Source: Phymorhynchus buccinoides (taxonomy: Eukaryota > Mollusca > Gastropoda > Neogastropoda > Raphitomidae). Taken from it: a stretch of DNA of 64,000 nt. Position numbers and translations under genes: made by a program. Shown here piece after piece: positions 53,404 to 63,706 of this stretch. The stretch spans positions 25,655,827 through 25,719,826 of the forward strand of contig CM065711.1 of NCBI GenBank assembly GCA_017654935.2, given 5' to 3'. The notes beneath the pieces were generated by a model. The model was not told where the DNA came from, did no database searches, and saw nothing but the letters and a program-made list of their open reading frames with translations. Every line of letters starts with the position of its first letter. Position 1 is the first letter of the stretch.

Positions 53404-54088
53404 TTATTTTATTTCTAATAAAGCATTCAAGCTGTCGCACTGAACTTCTTTTCCTTTTTCGTCAGTTATTCTTATTTTTAGTGAATGGTGAATTCCACAA
53501 ATTAATTCTTTAAACTGTAATGTGGGAAACGTAATAATTTCGTAATCACAGTATGCCGCTTTTGCTGTTGGAAGAACTCTTAACACAGTAGACGGTTGGT
53601 TATCAAATAAGTTGTCATCCGTACTCAGGATATCTAAATGAAAATATAATAAAGAATGTATTCCAAGATTAAGTGATTTTACAGCCGTAAATGAATTACT
53701 TTCCAGTGCATTATCAGTAACATGGAACCTGTCTAATCTAAAACCTAATAGTTTAGCCAATTCATTAGCAAATTCAAATACTACTCCTTTTTGGGCTCTA
53801 AACGTCATCTTCACTTTTAAATTTCCCTCATTAAGTTTTAAAGTAATGTCGAAATCGCTTAACATCTCTTTTAATGAACAAAAACCGTAATAACCGTCAG
53901 GTATAGTTAGTTGAGTCGTCCCTACGCTATCAATTTTTTTTTATCCAATTATTCCTTAAGGTTTCGCTTATGTTAATCCATTTAACTTTGTAATAAATTT
54001 CATGGAGCGCTACTTTTAGAGAACCATGATTTTCAATAGGGCGTTGTAAAAGTATTGGCTCGTCTTGATCAGTTATATAAATAAACAT
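53404..54088 (-). pseudogene. Element gene E3, left copy, frameshifted
   Basis: The start MFIYITDQDEPILLQRP lies at 54088. The frame is lost at an A9 run (about 53934-53942), where the right arm has AAGAAAAA. It resumes with LSDFDITLKLNEGNLKVKM and ends LNALLEIK at 53404. The right arm keeps it open. Confidence 0.75.
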
Positions 54089-54107
54089 TTTTATTGCGGA
54101 TATATAA
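54089..54107. promoter_or_regulatory. 19-bp divergent intergenic spacer, left copy
   Basis: Only 19 bp (TTTTATTGCGGATATATAA) separate the start codons of E3 (minus) and E4 (plus). It contains a TATATAA-like core. Confidence 0.6.
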
Positions 54108-54252
54108 ATGAATGCTTTTAAATATAACAAAGACGCTAAATATGCAGTTGGATCATATAACCCTAAAACTATAGCTGTTGATTCAATAGTTGTTGCAGTG
54201 GGAGTTGATTCTTTTGAAGTTAAGGTCAGTAATCCATTAAACCATTATTTAA
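54108..54252 (+). pseudogene. Element gene E4, left copy, cut by gap
   Basis: The first 48 codons (MNAFKYNKDAKYAVGSYNPK onward) match the full right-arm copy at 56326-57312, then sequence ends at the N gap. One residue differs (E for G). Confidence 0.85.
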
Positions 54253-54752
54253 NNNNNNNNNNNNNNNNNNNNNNNNNNNNNNNNNNNNNNNNNNNNNNNN
54301 NNNNNNNNNNNNNNNNNNNNNNNNNNNNNNNNNNNNNNNNNNNNNNNNNNNNNNNNNNNNNNNNNNNNNNNNNNNNNNNNNNNNNNNNNNNNNNNNNNNN
54401 NNNNNNNNNNNNNNNNNNNNNNNNNNNNNNNNNNNNNNNNNNNNNNNNNNNNNNNNNNNNNNNNNNNNNNNNNNNNNNNNNNNNNNNNNNNNNNNNNNNN
54501 NNNNNNNNNNNNNNNNNNNNNNNNNNNNNNNNNNNNNNNNNNNNNNNNNNNNNNNNNNNNNNNNNNNNNNNNNNNNNNNNNNNNNNNNNNNNNNNNNNNN
54601 NNNNNNNNNNNNNNNNNNNNNNNNNNNNNNNNNNNNNNNNNNNNNNNNNNNNNNNNNNNNNNNNNNNNNNNNNNNNNNNNNNNNNNNNNNNNNNNNNNNN
54701 NNNNNNNNNNNNNNNNNNNNNNNNNNNNNNNNNNNNNNNNNNNNNNNNNNNN
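54253..54752. other. Scaffold gap, 500 N
   Basis: A fixed-size placeholder lying between the two inverted arms. If the palindrome is real, the gap must hold at least the remaining ~590+ bp of E4 plus the 3' part of E6, more than 500 bp. The stated gap size cannot then be right. Confidence 0.98.
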
Positions 54753-55045
54753 CTCCCTTCAAGTTTAACAGTAATCTTACTAACGATCGCTCTACCAAGA
54801 TTAGCAACTAAAGTTATATTCGGATCCGTCTCTGACTCTAGTTCTATTTTCAATGCGAGACGTGCGGTACCTGGCACAATTACTTCATTAGATCCTAGAC
54901 TAGGAAATCTTACTGATAATATTTGTCTTTGATCGATAGTTGAAGGATTATTACTTATAACGATACTCTGCCTGGTTCCTTTAACACCGAGTGGTTCTTT
55001 TAACCGTCTGTATGGATCAAGAATTGTTCCGTATGATTGCGACAT
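54753..55045 (-). CDS. Element gene E6: candidate capsid-type protein, N-terminal part
   Basis: The visible 97 N-terminal codons start MSQSYGTILDPYRRLKEPLG and include NNPSTIDQRQILSVRFPSL and LALKIELESETDPNITLV, with alternating beta-strand-like stretches. The rest is lost in the N gap. The pattern recalls conserved structural-type proteins seen beside such polymerases in marine invertebrate genomes. I suspect a jelly-roll-like capsid protein, but no fold has been tested. It is divergent from E5, with 43 bp between start codons. It is the only E6 copy in the window. Confidence 0.6.
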
Positions 55046-55088
55046 CTCTTTTTAGAAATAAAATAAAAACATAATTATAAATAAAAAC
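55046..55088. promoter_or_regulatory. 43-bp divergent spacer between E6 and E5
   Basis: AT-rich sequence with AAATAAAATAAAAACATAAT and ATAAATAAAAAC, located between divergent start codons. It is likely a shared promoter by position. Confidence 0.5.
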
Positions 55089-56301
55089 ATGGAAGGAAAA
55101 GAAGCAGACCCCAATTATGACTTCTTTGAACCCGGAGATGACATGAGTGATGTTAGGCCTTTTCGTGATCTACCATCTTACAGACAAGAACTAATGGACG
55201 ATGACATGAGTGAAGCTATAATCAACCTCGTCATCAATCATCTTTAAGACGAGAACTAATGGAAGGTAAAGTAAGATCGTTTTATGAAAGTATAGGACAA
55301 GAACCGCCTGAAGTTTTTGATTCTAATGACTTTGAATATAAAGATAAGCCATTTATTTGCGAAGGATAAAGATGGAAAACTAGTCAAACTTACAACTAAA
55401 CCAGACTCCTCCAAGTTTTTAAAAAAGAGTACACTTCGTCAAAGGCTCAGTGTTAGTGATCAAAGACGATTTAATATCGAACCAGAACCAGACCTAAGCA
55501 CACAAGCTGTTTCCACACTTCAAAACGCACTACAAAGACTACCTACTGATTCCCAACTTCAATCGATTCCTCTTAGAGACTTAAGCGCAACTGCGGACGA
55601 CATCATAGAAATGGAAACTAGTTTTATAACTTTAGAAGATGAAGAAACCCATTTAAAAACATTACATGATTCACCATTACCTATGAGAGAACTAATGGCG
55701 CTCAATTCAACATTACAATCTACCAGGGGCGAGTTAACAAATAATCTAGCAAAGTTAAGCGAACTTGATGCACACATTGACAGAGAAAAACAAAAGTTGA
55801 CTGAAGCAGATGATAACAACCTAGGACAAGACGTGAAAGACAGAATCATGCAAAGACTAGATGATCTTCAACAAGAGAGAGCTGCAAGACTAGAAGTACT
55901 GTCAACTAACCGTGAACAATTACGAACACAATTCAACAGAATAAAAGAAACCATCCAAATAATGTTATACGAAAACACGACGTTAGCTGAAAGAATAAAA
56001 ACTTTATTTAGAGAGCAAGGAGTCACGATTGCGAGCGTTATGACAGCTTTAGGGTTTGCAATCTCTACTTTAGTGTTTGCTTTAACAGGAACAGGTGGTG
56101 GTGGTGGTCAATTACCTTCTCCACCTTCACCGTCAAAAGATACGAATTGGATTAAAAAAACAACTGGAACATTTAACGAATCTATTAAAAAAATTAGGAG
56201 AAAAAGCACTAGATGCACTACCCGGTATATTAGGTGGTATTGTCAGTTGGCTTTTTTCTACTGCAAGCAAAGTAGTCGGTTTTATGGCTGAACACTTATA
56301 G
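55089..56301 (+). pseudogene. Element gene E5: membrane-active-type protein, three frame breaks
   Basis: It begins MEGKEADPNYDFFEPGDDMS at 55089. TAA ends this frame at 55245, and the homologous reading continues in a second frame (SFYESIGQEPPEVFDSNDFE), then back in the first from about 55360 (KDGKLVKL). A coiled-coil-like stretch spans about 55680-56000 (ELTNNLAKLSELDAHIDREK). The first hydrophobic helix is VTIASVMTALGFAISTLVFA, followed by poly-Gly. At an A7 run (56152-56158) the frame must change again to reach LGEKALDALPGILGGIVSWL, a second hydrophobic segment, and the end at 56301. Two hydrophobic parts around a Gly/Lys linker suggest a membrane-interacting or minor virion protein, which is inference. 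It is convergent with E4, with 24 bp between the two ends. Confidence 0.65.
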
Positions 56302-56325
56302 TCATTAATAGTTTTAGTTGTTGGA

Positions 56326-57312
56326 TTACTCTTTAGTAAAATAAAAATAAACTAGACCAGCTGCAGTTAAAAAAATAACTAATGCTGTCTTTTCGTTTTC
56401 ATGACTGTCAGTTAAGTTCGTTAAGTTCGTTGAATTAATATTCTTTTTTTGACTGTCAGGGATTGGATGGTGTGTTCTTTGCATGATCGACAATGCAGAA
56501 TTTATTTTTGAATTTTTACCAACTGCTTGATTATCTCTCGCTGTAAGGATTTCGTTGTTATAGTTTACAATTGTTCATATTTGAAGTCTGAGATCAGAGG
56601 GCAGCATGTATAATCCACTACCGACAGCAAAGTCTACCTTCGATCTTGCGAATCTCAAAACGTCTTGATACCTTTTAATGCTAAATGTTGACCAAGCGTT
56701 TTTATGTTTTTGTTGAATAGATCCTAGATGAACGGTCGTACCTGAAGAAAAAGACGTGTAAGGAGGATTCCAATCATAGTTATACTTTCTGTGCACACCC
56801 CAATAATAAAGTGTACCCAAACCATGATTACGATCTAACTTTTGTCTAAAGTCTGTATTCAAGTTAATGTTAAACTCGTTACAAATCCGTTCAAAGGCCT
56901 TCATGTCAATTCTGTTGTTGAACGGATTAAAAGTTGAATCATTCGGTAATGGAGCATGCAGTTCAGACAAAATACGCTTGAATGTGTAATAGAAATGAAA
57001 TCTATAAACTGCTTTTACCATGAGATCAGGATGATTTAAGTGATCAGTGAAAGAAACACCACACCCTGTTGTAGCACAGAACACAGCAAAGTTTAACTGG
57101 TTTTGATAAAACTGCATTGGATGACTAAACCATGCCTTTGCGATGTTATCATGTTTGACACTAGGATTTAAATAATGGTTTAATGGATTACTGACCTTAA
57201 CCCCAAAAGAATCAACTCCCACTGCAACAACTATTGAATCAACAGCTATAGTTTTAGGGTTATATGATCCAACTGCATATTTAGCGTCTTTGTTATATTT
57301 AAAAGCATTCAT
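56326..57312 (-). pseudogene. Element gene E4, full right copy with internal TGA
   Basis: The frame starts MNAFKYNKDAKYAVGSYNPK and runs 245 codons to TGA (56575-56577). The same frame then stays open for 82 more codons: VNYNNEILTARDNQAVGKN, a polar linker, and a hydrophobic C-terminal helix (TALVIFLTAAGLVYFYF) before TAA at 56326. The unbroken, protein-like continuation suggests the TGA is a point mutation. Notable internal phrases are FYQNQLNFAVFCATTGCGVS, GLGTLYYWG and FARSKVDFAVGSGLYMLPSD. No domain is recognised. A single C-terminal membrane anchor in a virus-like element suggests a structural protein; this is inference. It is divergent from E3, 19 bp away. Confidence 0.7.
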
Positions 57313-57331
57313 TTATATATCCGCAATAAAA
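57313..57331. promoter_or_regulatory. 19-bp divergent spacer between E4 and E3, right copy
   Basis: Reads TTATATATCCGCAATAAAA between the two start codons. A TATATA core lies in the middle. Two promoters must overlap here or within the coding ends. Confidence 0.6.
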
Positions 57332-58015
57332 ATGTTTATTTATATAACTGATCAAGACGAGCCAATACTTTTACAACGCCCTATTGAAAATCATGGTTCC
57401 CTAAAAGTAGCGCTCCATGAAATTTATTACAAAGTCAAATGGGTCAACATAAGCGAAACCTTAAGGAATAATTGGATAAGAAAAATTGATAGCGTAGGGA
57501 CGACTCAACTAACTATACCTGACGGTTATTATGGGTTTTGTTCATTAAAAGAGATGTTAAACGACTTCGACATTACTTTAAAACTTAATGAGGGAAATTT
57601 GAAAGTGAAGATGATGTTTAGAGGCCAAAAAGGAGTAGTATTTGAATTTGCTAATGAATTGGCTAAACTATTAGGTTTTAGATTAGACAGGTTCCATGTT
57701 ACTGATAATGCACTGGAAAGTAATTCATTTACGGCTGTAAAATCACTTAATCTTGGAATACATTCTTTATTATATTTTCATTTAGATATCCTGAGTACGG
57801 ATGACAACTTATTTGATAACCAACCGTCTACTGTGTTAAGAGTTCTTCCAACAGCAAAAGCGGCATACTGTGATTACGAAATTATTACGTTTCCCACATT
57901 ACAGTTTAAAGAATTAATTTGTGGGATTCACCATTCACTAAAAATAAGAATAACTGACGAAAAAGGAAAAGAAGTTCAGTGCGACAGCCTGAATGCTTTA
58001 TTAGAAATAAAATAA
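57332..58015 (+). CDS. Element gene E3: beta-rich unknown protein, right copy
   Basis: 227 codons, open throughout. It starts MFIYITDQDEPILLQRPIEN and contains LHEIYYKVKWVNISETLRNNW, the segment IPDGYYGFCSLKEMLNDFDI, and LLYFHLDILSTDDNLF. It ends LNALLEIK with AATAAA overlapping the stop. An upstream Met at 57290 would overlap E4, so the 57332 start is preferred. Patterned strands and the absence of a signal peptide fit a virion-associated or jelly-roll-like protein, but no family was recognised. It is the first gene of a plus-strand row E3-E2-E1 with gaps of 14 and 28 bp. Confidence 0.75.
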   Translation: MFIYITDQDEPILLQRPIENHGSLKVALHEIYYKVKWVNISETLRNNWIRKIDSVGTTQLTIPDGYYGFCSLKEMLNDFDITLKLNEGNLKVKMMFRGQKGVVFEFANELAKLLGFRLDRFHVTDNALESNSFTAVKSLNLGIHSLLYFHLDILSTDDNLFDNQPSTVLRVLPTAKAAYCDYEIITFPTLQFKELICGIHHSLKIRITDEKGKEVQCDSLNALLEIK

Positions 58016-58029
58016 TTTAGTTTAAAACT

Positions 58030-58882
58030 ATGTTGTGCGGACCAGATCAACCGGTTATGCTTGACCCTGTTAGATGCGCAACTTTAGAATTGAAGGACCT
58101 AGCGGACACAGAAGACTTTGATTTAAACGGAGAGATAGGGGCACTGTATGGTTTTGAGTACACAAACAACGGCTATTATAAACGTGCAGAAGTAAGTGAT
58201 AAAAAAAGTGCCTAAACTAGAGCAACTGCGTAATGTAGTAGCTGACAATGTTGGCCAGTTTAAATATAAAGTTGTTAAGAAAAGGGATAACAAATGGCAT
58301 TTAATTCCATTCGTTGATTGGGAAATAAAGTTTGAATTTTTAAGCCCGTTTACATTCTTTGATAATGACAAACACTTTCGCAAATCATTTAACTCAGGAC
58401 CGTTACATGTCAGTCTGATTCCACAAAACAACAGCAGAAGAGAAATAGCAATCAAACCTTATAAAAAGAGACAGTACATGCTGCACAGAAAAAAGACAGT
58501 GACAAAAGATGCAGCCACGCAATTAGAGTTCATTCCTAAAATGGTTTTAGCAGACGAATTTACTATGATATTTGAACTTTCTGTTAGAGCAGACAACCCT
58601 GATTCCCTACCTGTTGGTGTTAGCGACAACCTAATGAAAGGGATTCTTATTTCTTGGCAAAACTTGGATGTTGAATCAGTGAGATGTACTATCGTTATTC
58701 AAAACCGCGGTGAAGAAATTAAGGCAGTGTCGACCAGCGATAAAGTTATATTGAGTGTTGATCCAAACAATCTCAAAGAATTAACGTTCATTAACCTTAC
58801 TAATTTAGATCTCATTGGGTTTTATTACACTGAAAGCATTTTGTCTGATGATCTTCTTAAAATGATAACAAGTGCAAATTAA
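58030..58882 (+). pseudogene. Element gene E2, right copy, frameshifted at A7
   Basis: It starts MLCGPDQPVMLDPVRC and runs to KKSA-stop at 58215. The homologous continuation starts in another frame at the same A7 run (58201-58207) with VPKLEQLRNVVADN and ends at 58882 (LLKMITSAN). It spans 853 bp, one base more than a whole number of codons, so a single base separates it from an intact ~283-residue gene. The left copy has A8 at the same run. Function unknown. Confidence 0.72.
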
Positions 58883-58910
58883 ATGTTAATTTTTTTTTAA
58901 ATATAAAAAG

Positions 58911-59540
58911 ATGTCAATTACAACATATCCAAAAATACCGAAAGAAGGTACTGTCAAAGAAAAGACTGAGGGTGGCGATGATCCTGAAATCAGAAAGTTC
59001 AGATTGTCTACTATTTCAGAAATACAAAGAGAATTGGAAAAAGACCTCACTAACTATAACAGAACCAAACGAAGGTACTCTTGTTTGTTTAATTCAACAA
59101 CATACTTAAATACTGGATTTGGAACTCTAGGTACTTTAACAGCAGGAAGCTCTGTAGGACTGTTAGCGACAGATGTCGGATCAGTAGTAGCTTTGCCCCT
59201 AGGTTGTGTGTCGCTGACGCTGGGGTTGTTTTCAATCAGTACGTCTGCTTTTAACAAAAAAATAAAAATAAAACTACAAAAGCATACAGCCATGGTTCAA
59301 TTAATAATGGCAAAACTTAGTTCATTTCGATTAATAATCAGTAAGGCTTTGCAAGACTCTCAAATTTCGGATGAGGAGTTCAATAGATTGCAAGCAGACT
59401 ACAACGACTACAAAATGCAAAAGTTTGAACTTCAAAAAAAATCAAGAGCAAGTTTTTCACAACCGCAAGACATAGAAGCAATAAAAAAAGAATGCGAAAA
59501 AAAAATAAACGACACATTAAAATCTGTTCTAGGGAAATAA
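58911..59540 (+). CDS. Element gene E1, right copy, intact
   Basis: 209 codons, the same protein as at 51876-52505. An A/T-rich leader (AAATATAAAAAG) directly precedes the ATG and could be a TATA-type promoter. A hydrophobic Gly-rich pair of segments is followed by a charged helical tail ending LKSVLGK. It is convergent with PolB, 57 bp apart. Confidence 0.75.
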   Translation: MSITTYPKIPKEGTVKEKTEGGDDPEIRKFRLSTISEIQRELEKDLTNYNRTKRRYSCLFNSTTYLNTGFGTLGTLTAGSSVGLLATDVGSVVALPLGCVSLTLGLFSISTSAFNKKIKIKLQKHTAMVQLIMAKLSSFRLIISKALQDSQISDEEFNRLQADYNDYKMQKFELQKKSRASFSQPQDIEAIKKECEKKINDTLKSVLGK

Positions 59541-59597
59541 CAATAAGAACTCCAAAGGGCGCTTATTCAATTCAATATGATTCCAAGTTTCGAAAGT

Positions 59598-62500
59598 CTA
59601 CTGACTATGACATTTAGTTCTCCAGTGACCAATTGAATACGAAAACTCAGGTGATTTAAACACACGCTTTGTATTGTTTGAGTCGAGTGACTTTTTATTT
59701 ACAACAGTTGTGTTTATCTCGTGTAACTTAGATTGTATTTTTATGTTGTCAAGATAAAACGTTTTGTTATTGAACAACGCTTCTTTATAGTTGCCGTGTG
59801 TCATTTCCATTTCAACAACTGGTCTACTGATTCCTTTTGCTTTTTTAATTACACTAGTTTGGCTTTCTATTGAATACATCTTCGCTCTCAGACCAACGTA
59901 CTCTTTGATTAAAGTTCCATTCAGTTCATCCTTCATCTTACCGATTACTTTTTTATTTACAGTTGAATGTAATGGAGATTTACTTGGGTAGTCAGATGTA
60001 TCATACTTAGAGTCTGATCCTTTCACTGAATCTGTCTCTAAATCTTTGTAAAAGTCTTCAGTCGGAATGTCTAGAATAAATGAATCTGTATCTGTGTACA
60101 ATACTTTAGAGTCTGGATAGAGTGGTTTAAAGTAGTCATATAGAAATTCCAGCATCAATAGTTTAGACAATTCAAGAACAGCAAACCCAATGAAGACTGG
60201 TTTATCTAGTTTTACATTAATTTTTTTCATCATTATACCGTAAAGGTTGTCATGGAACTTTCTGAAGTCTTGATAATGCGGTTTTGAAGTTAGTTTGATT
60301 GCTTTGTTTTCTTGGGTAACTAATCTGACGTCTTTGCGTTTGTGCGGGTTTTCCATAGTCTTTCCAAAACAACTGTTATTCATTAGCTTAAAGAAGTCTT
60401 TTTCTGAGGCGTCGGTAGCTTGTGTTCTAAGATTAGTGTTCTTCATTATATACGGTTCCATAAACTTCCTCTGGCTAAACGAAATGATTCTATGAACTGC
60501 AGTTAGTCTTAATCCGTGACGTAAGTAGAATTGTAGTAATCTATAATGGCAAACATATTTTTTTTTGTTCTGTAGATTAGGTACAAGTTTTGGTAACTCT
60601 GATCCCACCTGAAGACTTTCAGCGGCTAACGGGTAGTCATTGTGCGGGTCATGGAGTTCATCCGGATAATCTAAGTCGACTTCTAAAATAAATCCTGTTT
60701 CGTAAGAATCTGGTAATTTTAAAAGCCATTCTACAAAGTTCTTGATATTAAAATCAAAAGGCGATGTTAACATTTTAAAATTACGTAATGGTAGTGATTG
60801 ACACATTGCCCAACCATAGAGATTGTTAGCGTCCAAGTACATGATATAATTTGATGGTTTAGTAGGATCGTAGTCGTGTAAGTACTTGTTGTTGGCCTTA
60901 CAATAACTGTGTGAGGCCATACTAATTCCTCCACGTAGTCCGTCTTCAATCATCTGTAGTATGGGTAGGTTGGTGAGTAAGTCAATCTGTATTTTAGTAA
61001 ATCTTAAGAAAGCATCCCAACTCATACCAGGAGCAGTGATATAATTAGCAGGGTCTAGACTGTAATGTTTCATACAGGTTTTTCTGTAATTTTCAAATAC
61101 ATCCGCAAGCAAACAAACGTCAGCCTTCAAGTAAGCATCATGGTAGTCTCCCATGGTCTGACAGTTTAACTTTTCCCACGTTGAATGCGCATGGTCGTAG
61201 TCAGAGTCACTTATATCTTTTCCTTTTAAACTAGAGAAGAATGCACCTTTGGGAGGAAGACTTAAATCATTGAATTTATCCCAACTATCCATGTACTCGT
61301 AAGGATAGATTCCTTTTCGTGCAAGACTAGAATCAAAGTATTTTTCTGTTATAGGTAATTTGCTTAACGATTTCCCTAAAGAATCTAACGAACCCCCCAG
61401 ATGTTGTAGTGAATCATAAAAAGATAATTGACCTAATGTAAACGTCATGTACTTTTCTGAAGACTGAGCAATACAAGTGATTTTTTTAAATTCATCAGTC
61501 ACTGCTTGTAGAATTAAGTGGGAATCATAACCACGTAGATTGTGAAAGAATATAGGCAGTTTCCAATTCTTTGCTTGTAGAATTAAGTGGGAATCATAAC
61601 CACGTAGATTGTGAAAGAATATAGGCAGTTTCCAATTCTTTGGTTCAAACTTTAACTGCAAATTACATTTACTGTGTGCTGCTCCTCTGAACTTTCCACT
61701 AATAAGATCGTGGATAATCAGGGTCCTCTTCTTGCATAAACCCTTTTCTACAAATCCAGCATTCAGTAGCTGATTCAAATTGAATTAAATCTTCGGGCAT
61801 CATGATTAAATCAGATAAATTAAGTTGGTTAGACAACTCATCTCGCTTGTATTTCATATTTAATAAGAATCGTTTTGCAGCATCAGGTCCCCTATAATGT
61901 TCTGGTGTTGAATGTTTACCGTCCGATCTAACAACAATAAATGCGTATGAACAGATTTGATGATTATTCAATAAAACAGTTTTAGGAAGATTTTTAGGAG
62001 CTGGTCCTTGATACGGAACGATGATAGATTCGAAGTCAGCATAAATTAAATAAGGACTTAATTGCAGTTTCTTCCAGTTTTTAAAGAACACCTTACTTCC
62101 TTCTTTCGGAGTAATAAGTTCAGTATTACAGTCAACGGATGAATTACAATGTTTTCTATGTTCAACTGCTGCATAAATACTTGGCATTCTCTGTAAACAT
62201 CTTCGACAGAATTCTTGTTTATGCCCATCTTTTGAAGTAAACTGAATAAGTCTGCTCATTGTACGAATTAATGTATAATGGTAATGTGTTTTTGTTTCAT
62301 CTGTTAGTAAGAGTAGATCAACATGATTTTTATCGGGATCATTACTAAATGGGGGAGTGTTCTTTGATACACGGATTGGTTTAAGGTTTTCTTCTGATGA
62401 CCATGTGTAGACGTTAACTGATATAGGTTTGTTTTGTTCTTCAAACTGATCAATTTTATCTACACTAACAGGAAATTCAATACCCTCAAAATTCAGTTCA

Positions 62501-63051
62501 AGCATGTATTCTTGATAGTTAGTTACTCTCTCTGCATTCTTTTTCACATAATGTAGTTTAGCTAAAACACACCACATAAAACATTTATTATCTGAATTTT
62601 TAATGTTTAGTACTGCACGTTTTAAAACTAAAACTTTAGGTAGAGTAATAAATGCGTTTCCTACGATTGGCGCATATTTACTCTCCTTTAATTTGATTTC
62701 TAATACTCCGCCTTCTGACTAACCAGATCCTCTCAGTTTTGCCTCTTCTGATGCGTTAATGAACTTAGTAATTAAGTCGTTTATCCAGTTTTCTGTAAAT
62801 TCATTATAAGAAAGAACTACTTGTTGTTTAGTAGAGACCCACACCTGAAGTTGCTCCCCTTGAACTGTTTTATAATCTACGTAAACTGCTAACATTACTT
62901 TAACGGGTGGTTCTATTATCAGTTTTTCAGGTATTTGCGAAATAGCATGTTTTACACTTTCCAGTACATTTTTGGGATCAATAACTTCTAAATCCGTTTC
63001 TTTAAAAACTTTGTCTAAATGCTCAATTATTTCATCAGTTGTCATTGTCAT
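59598..63051 (-). pseudogene. Family B DNA polymerase (protein-primed type), right copy
   Basis: Same gene as 48364-51818 but with different damage. The N-terminal frame is unbroken past the A5 run that is A6 on the left. A TAG at 62719-62721 replaces the Trp codon found on the left. The frameshift between CWICRKGF and SGKFRGAAHSKCN (about 61700-61760) and the 69-bp exonuclease II duplication are shared. Motifs A, B and C and the exonuclease motifs are intact. It would act in DNA replication of the element, presumably with a terminal protein as primer, as in relatives; no terminal protein is identified. Confidence 0.9.
61504..61641 (-). repeat. 69-bp exact duplication within PolB, right copy
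   Basis: Units 61504-61572 and 61573-61641 are identical to each other and mirror those at 49775-49912. Confidence 0.97.
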
Positions 63052-63475
63052 GTTGAGTTCTTTTTTCTAACCCAAATTATTTTATTTAATTAAAAATAAT
63101 TAATTTTTTTACCCCTAAAAGTAGTGTTTTTTTCCCTCCGAATTAACAGAATAAAGGGGAGGCGGATTTTTACTTTTTTTTTTACCCCTTAAAGTAGTGT
63201 TTTTGTATCTAAAATGGGGTTTAAAAAAGTCTGATTTTTTGCTTTTTTTCACCCTTAAAGTAGTGTTTTTGTATCTAAAATGGGGTTTTCTGTTTTTTTC
63301 GTTTTTTCACCCTTAAAGTAGTGTTTTTGTATCTAAAATGGGGGTAAAGGGGCGGATTTTTTTGCCCCTAAAAGTAGTGTTTTTTTTATTGTTTTTAAAT
63401 AAATAGAGGAGTGAAACCGAAACCGAAACCGATACTGAGCCAGAATTGGTATTATACTGTTCTCTGCCGCGCTTA
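63052..63475 (-). promoter_or_regulatory. Leader tandem repeats upstream of PolB, right copy
   Basis: Mirror of 47940-48363: units with AAAGTAGTGTTTTTGTATCT and AAAATGGGG, with ACTACTTTTAGGGG half-units (as complement) at both ends. One unit is shorter by about 10 bp than on the left. Confidence 0.5.
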
Positions 63476-63553
63476 ACATATGCAATGTAGGCTTTCTATT
63501 CACTAACTCGAGCACAATTCCAACAGTTACAAGCCATAGAAACAAAAACCTTT

Positions 63554-63706
63554 ATGAAGGCCAGGGCGGAGACTGCTGCCATCGCCAGGGAGAAGAAAAG
63601 GAAGAGGGTGATCGACAACACGTGGGTAAAGGATGGGGTCATCTTTGTCCAGGTAGGAAACAATATCCACCGCGTGACAACCAAGAGAGGTGTTGAGGTG
63701 TTCTGA
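63554..63706 (+). CDS. Short conserved ORF or exon (50 codons), right copy
   Basis: Identical in layout to 47703-47855: Met at 63554, TGA at 63704, GC-rich codons, and an upstream open frame bounded by GCAATGTAG, a possible splice acceptor, at about 63482-63490. Confidence 0.4.
   Translation: MKARAETAAIAREKKRKRVIDNTWVKDGVIFVQVGNNIHRVTTKRGVEVF

Larger units (their letters stand above)
47409..54252 (+). repeat. Left arm of ~6.8-kb inverted repeat carrying the PolB element
   Basis: The arm is the near-identical reverse complement of 57168-64000. Coordinates of matching features sum to about 111409-111420 throughout. The arm ends at the 500-N gap. Its outer limit cannot be seen because the right arm runs off the window. 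Differences include single bases, homopolymer lengths, a ~10-bp indel in the leader repeats near 48120 and arm-specific stops, so it is not an exact mirror copy. Confidence 0.95.
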
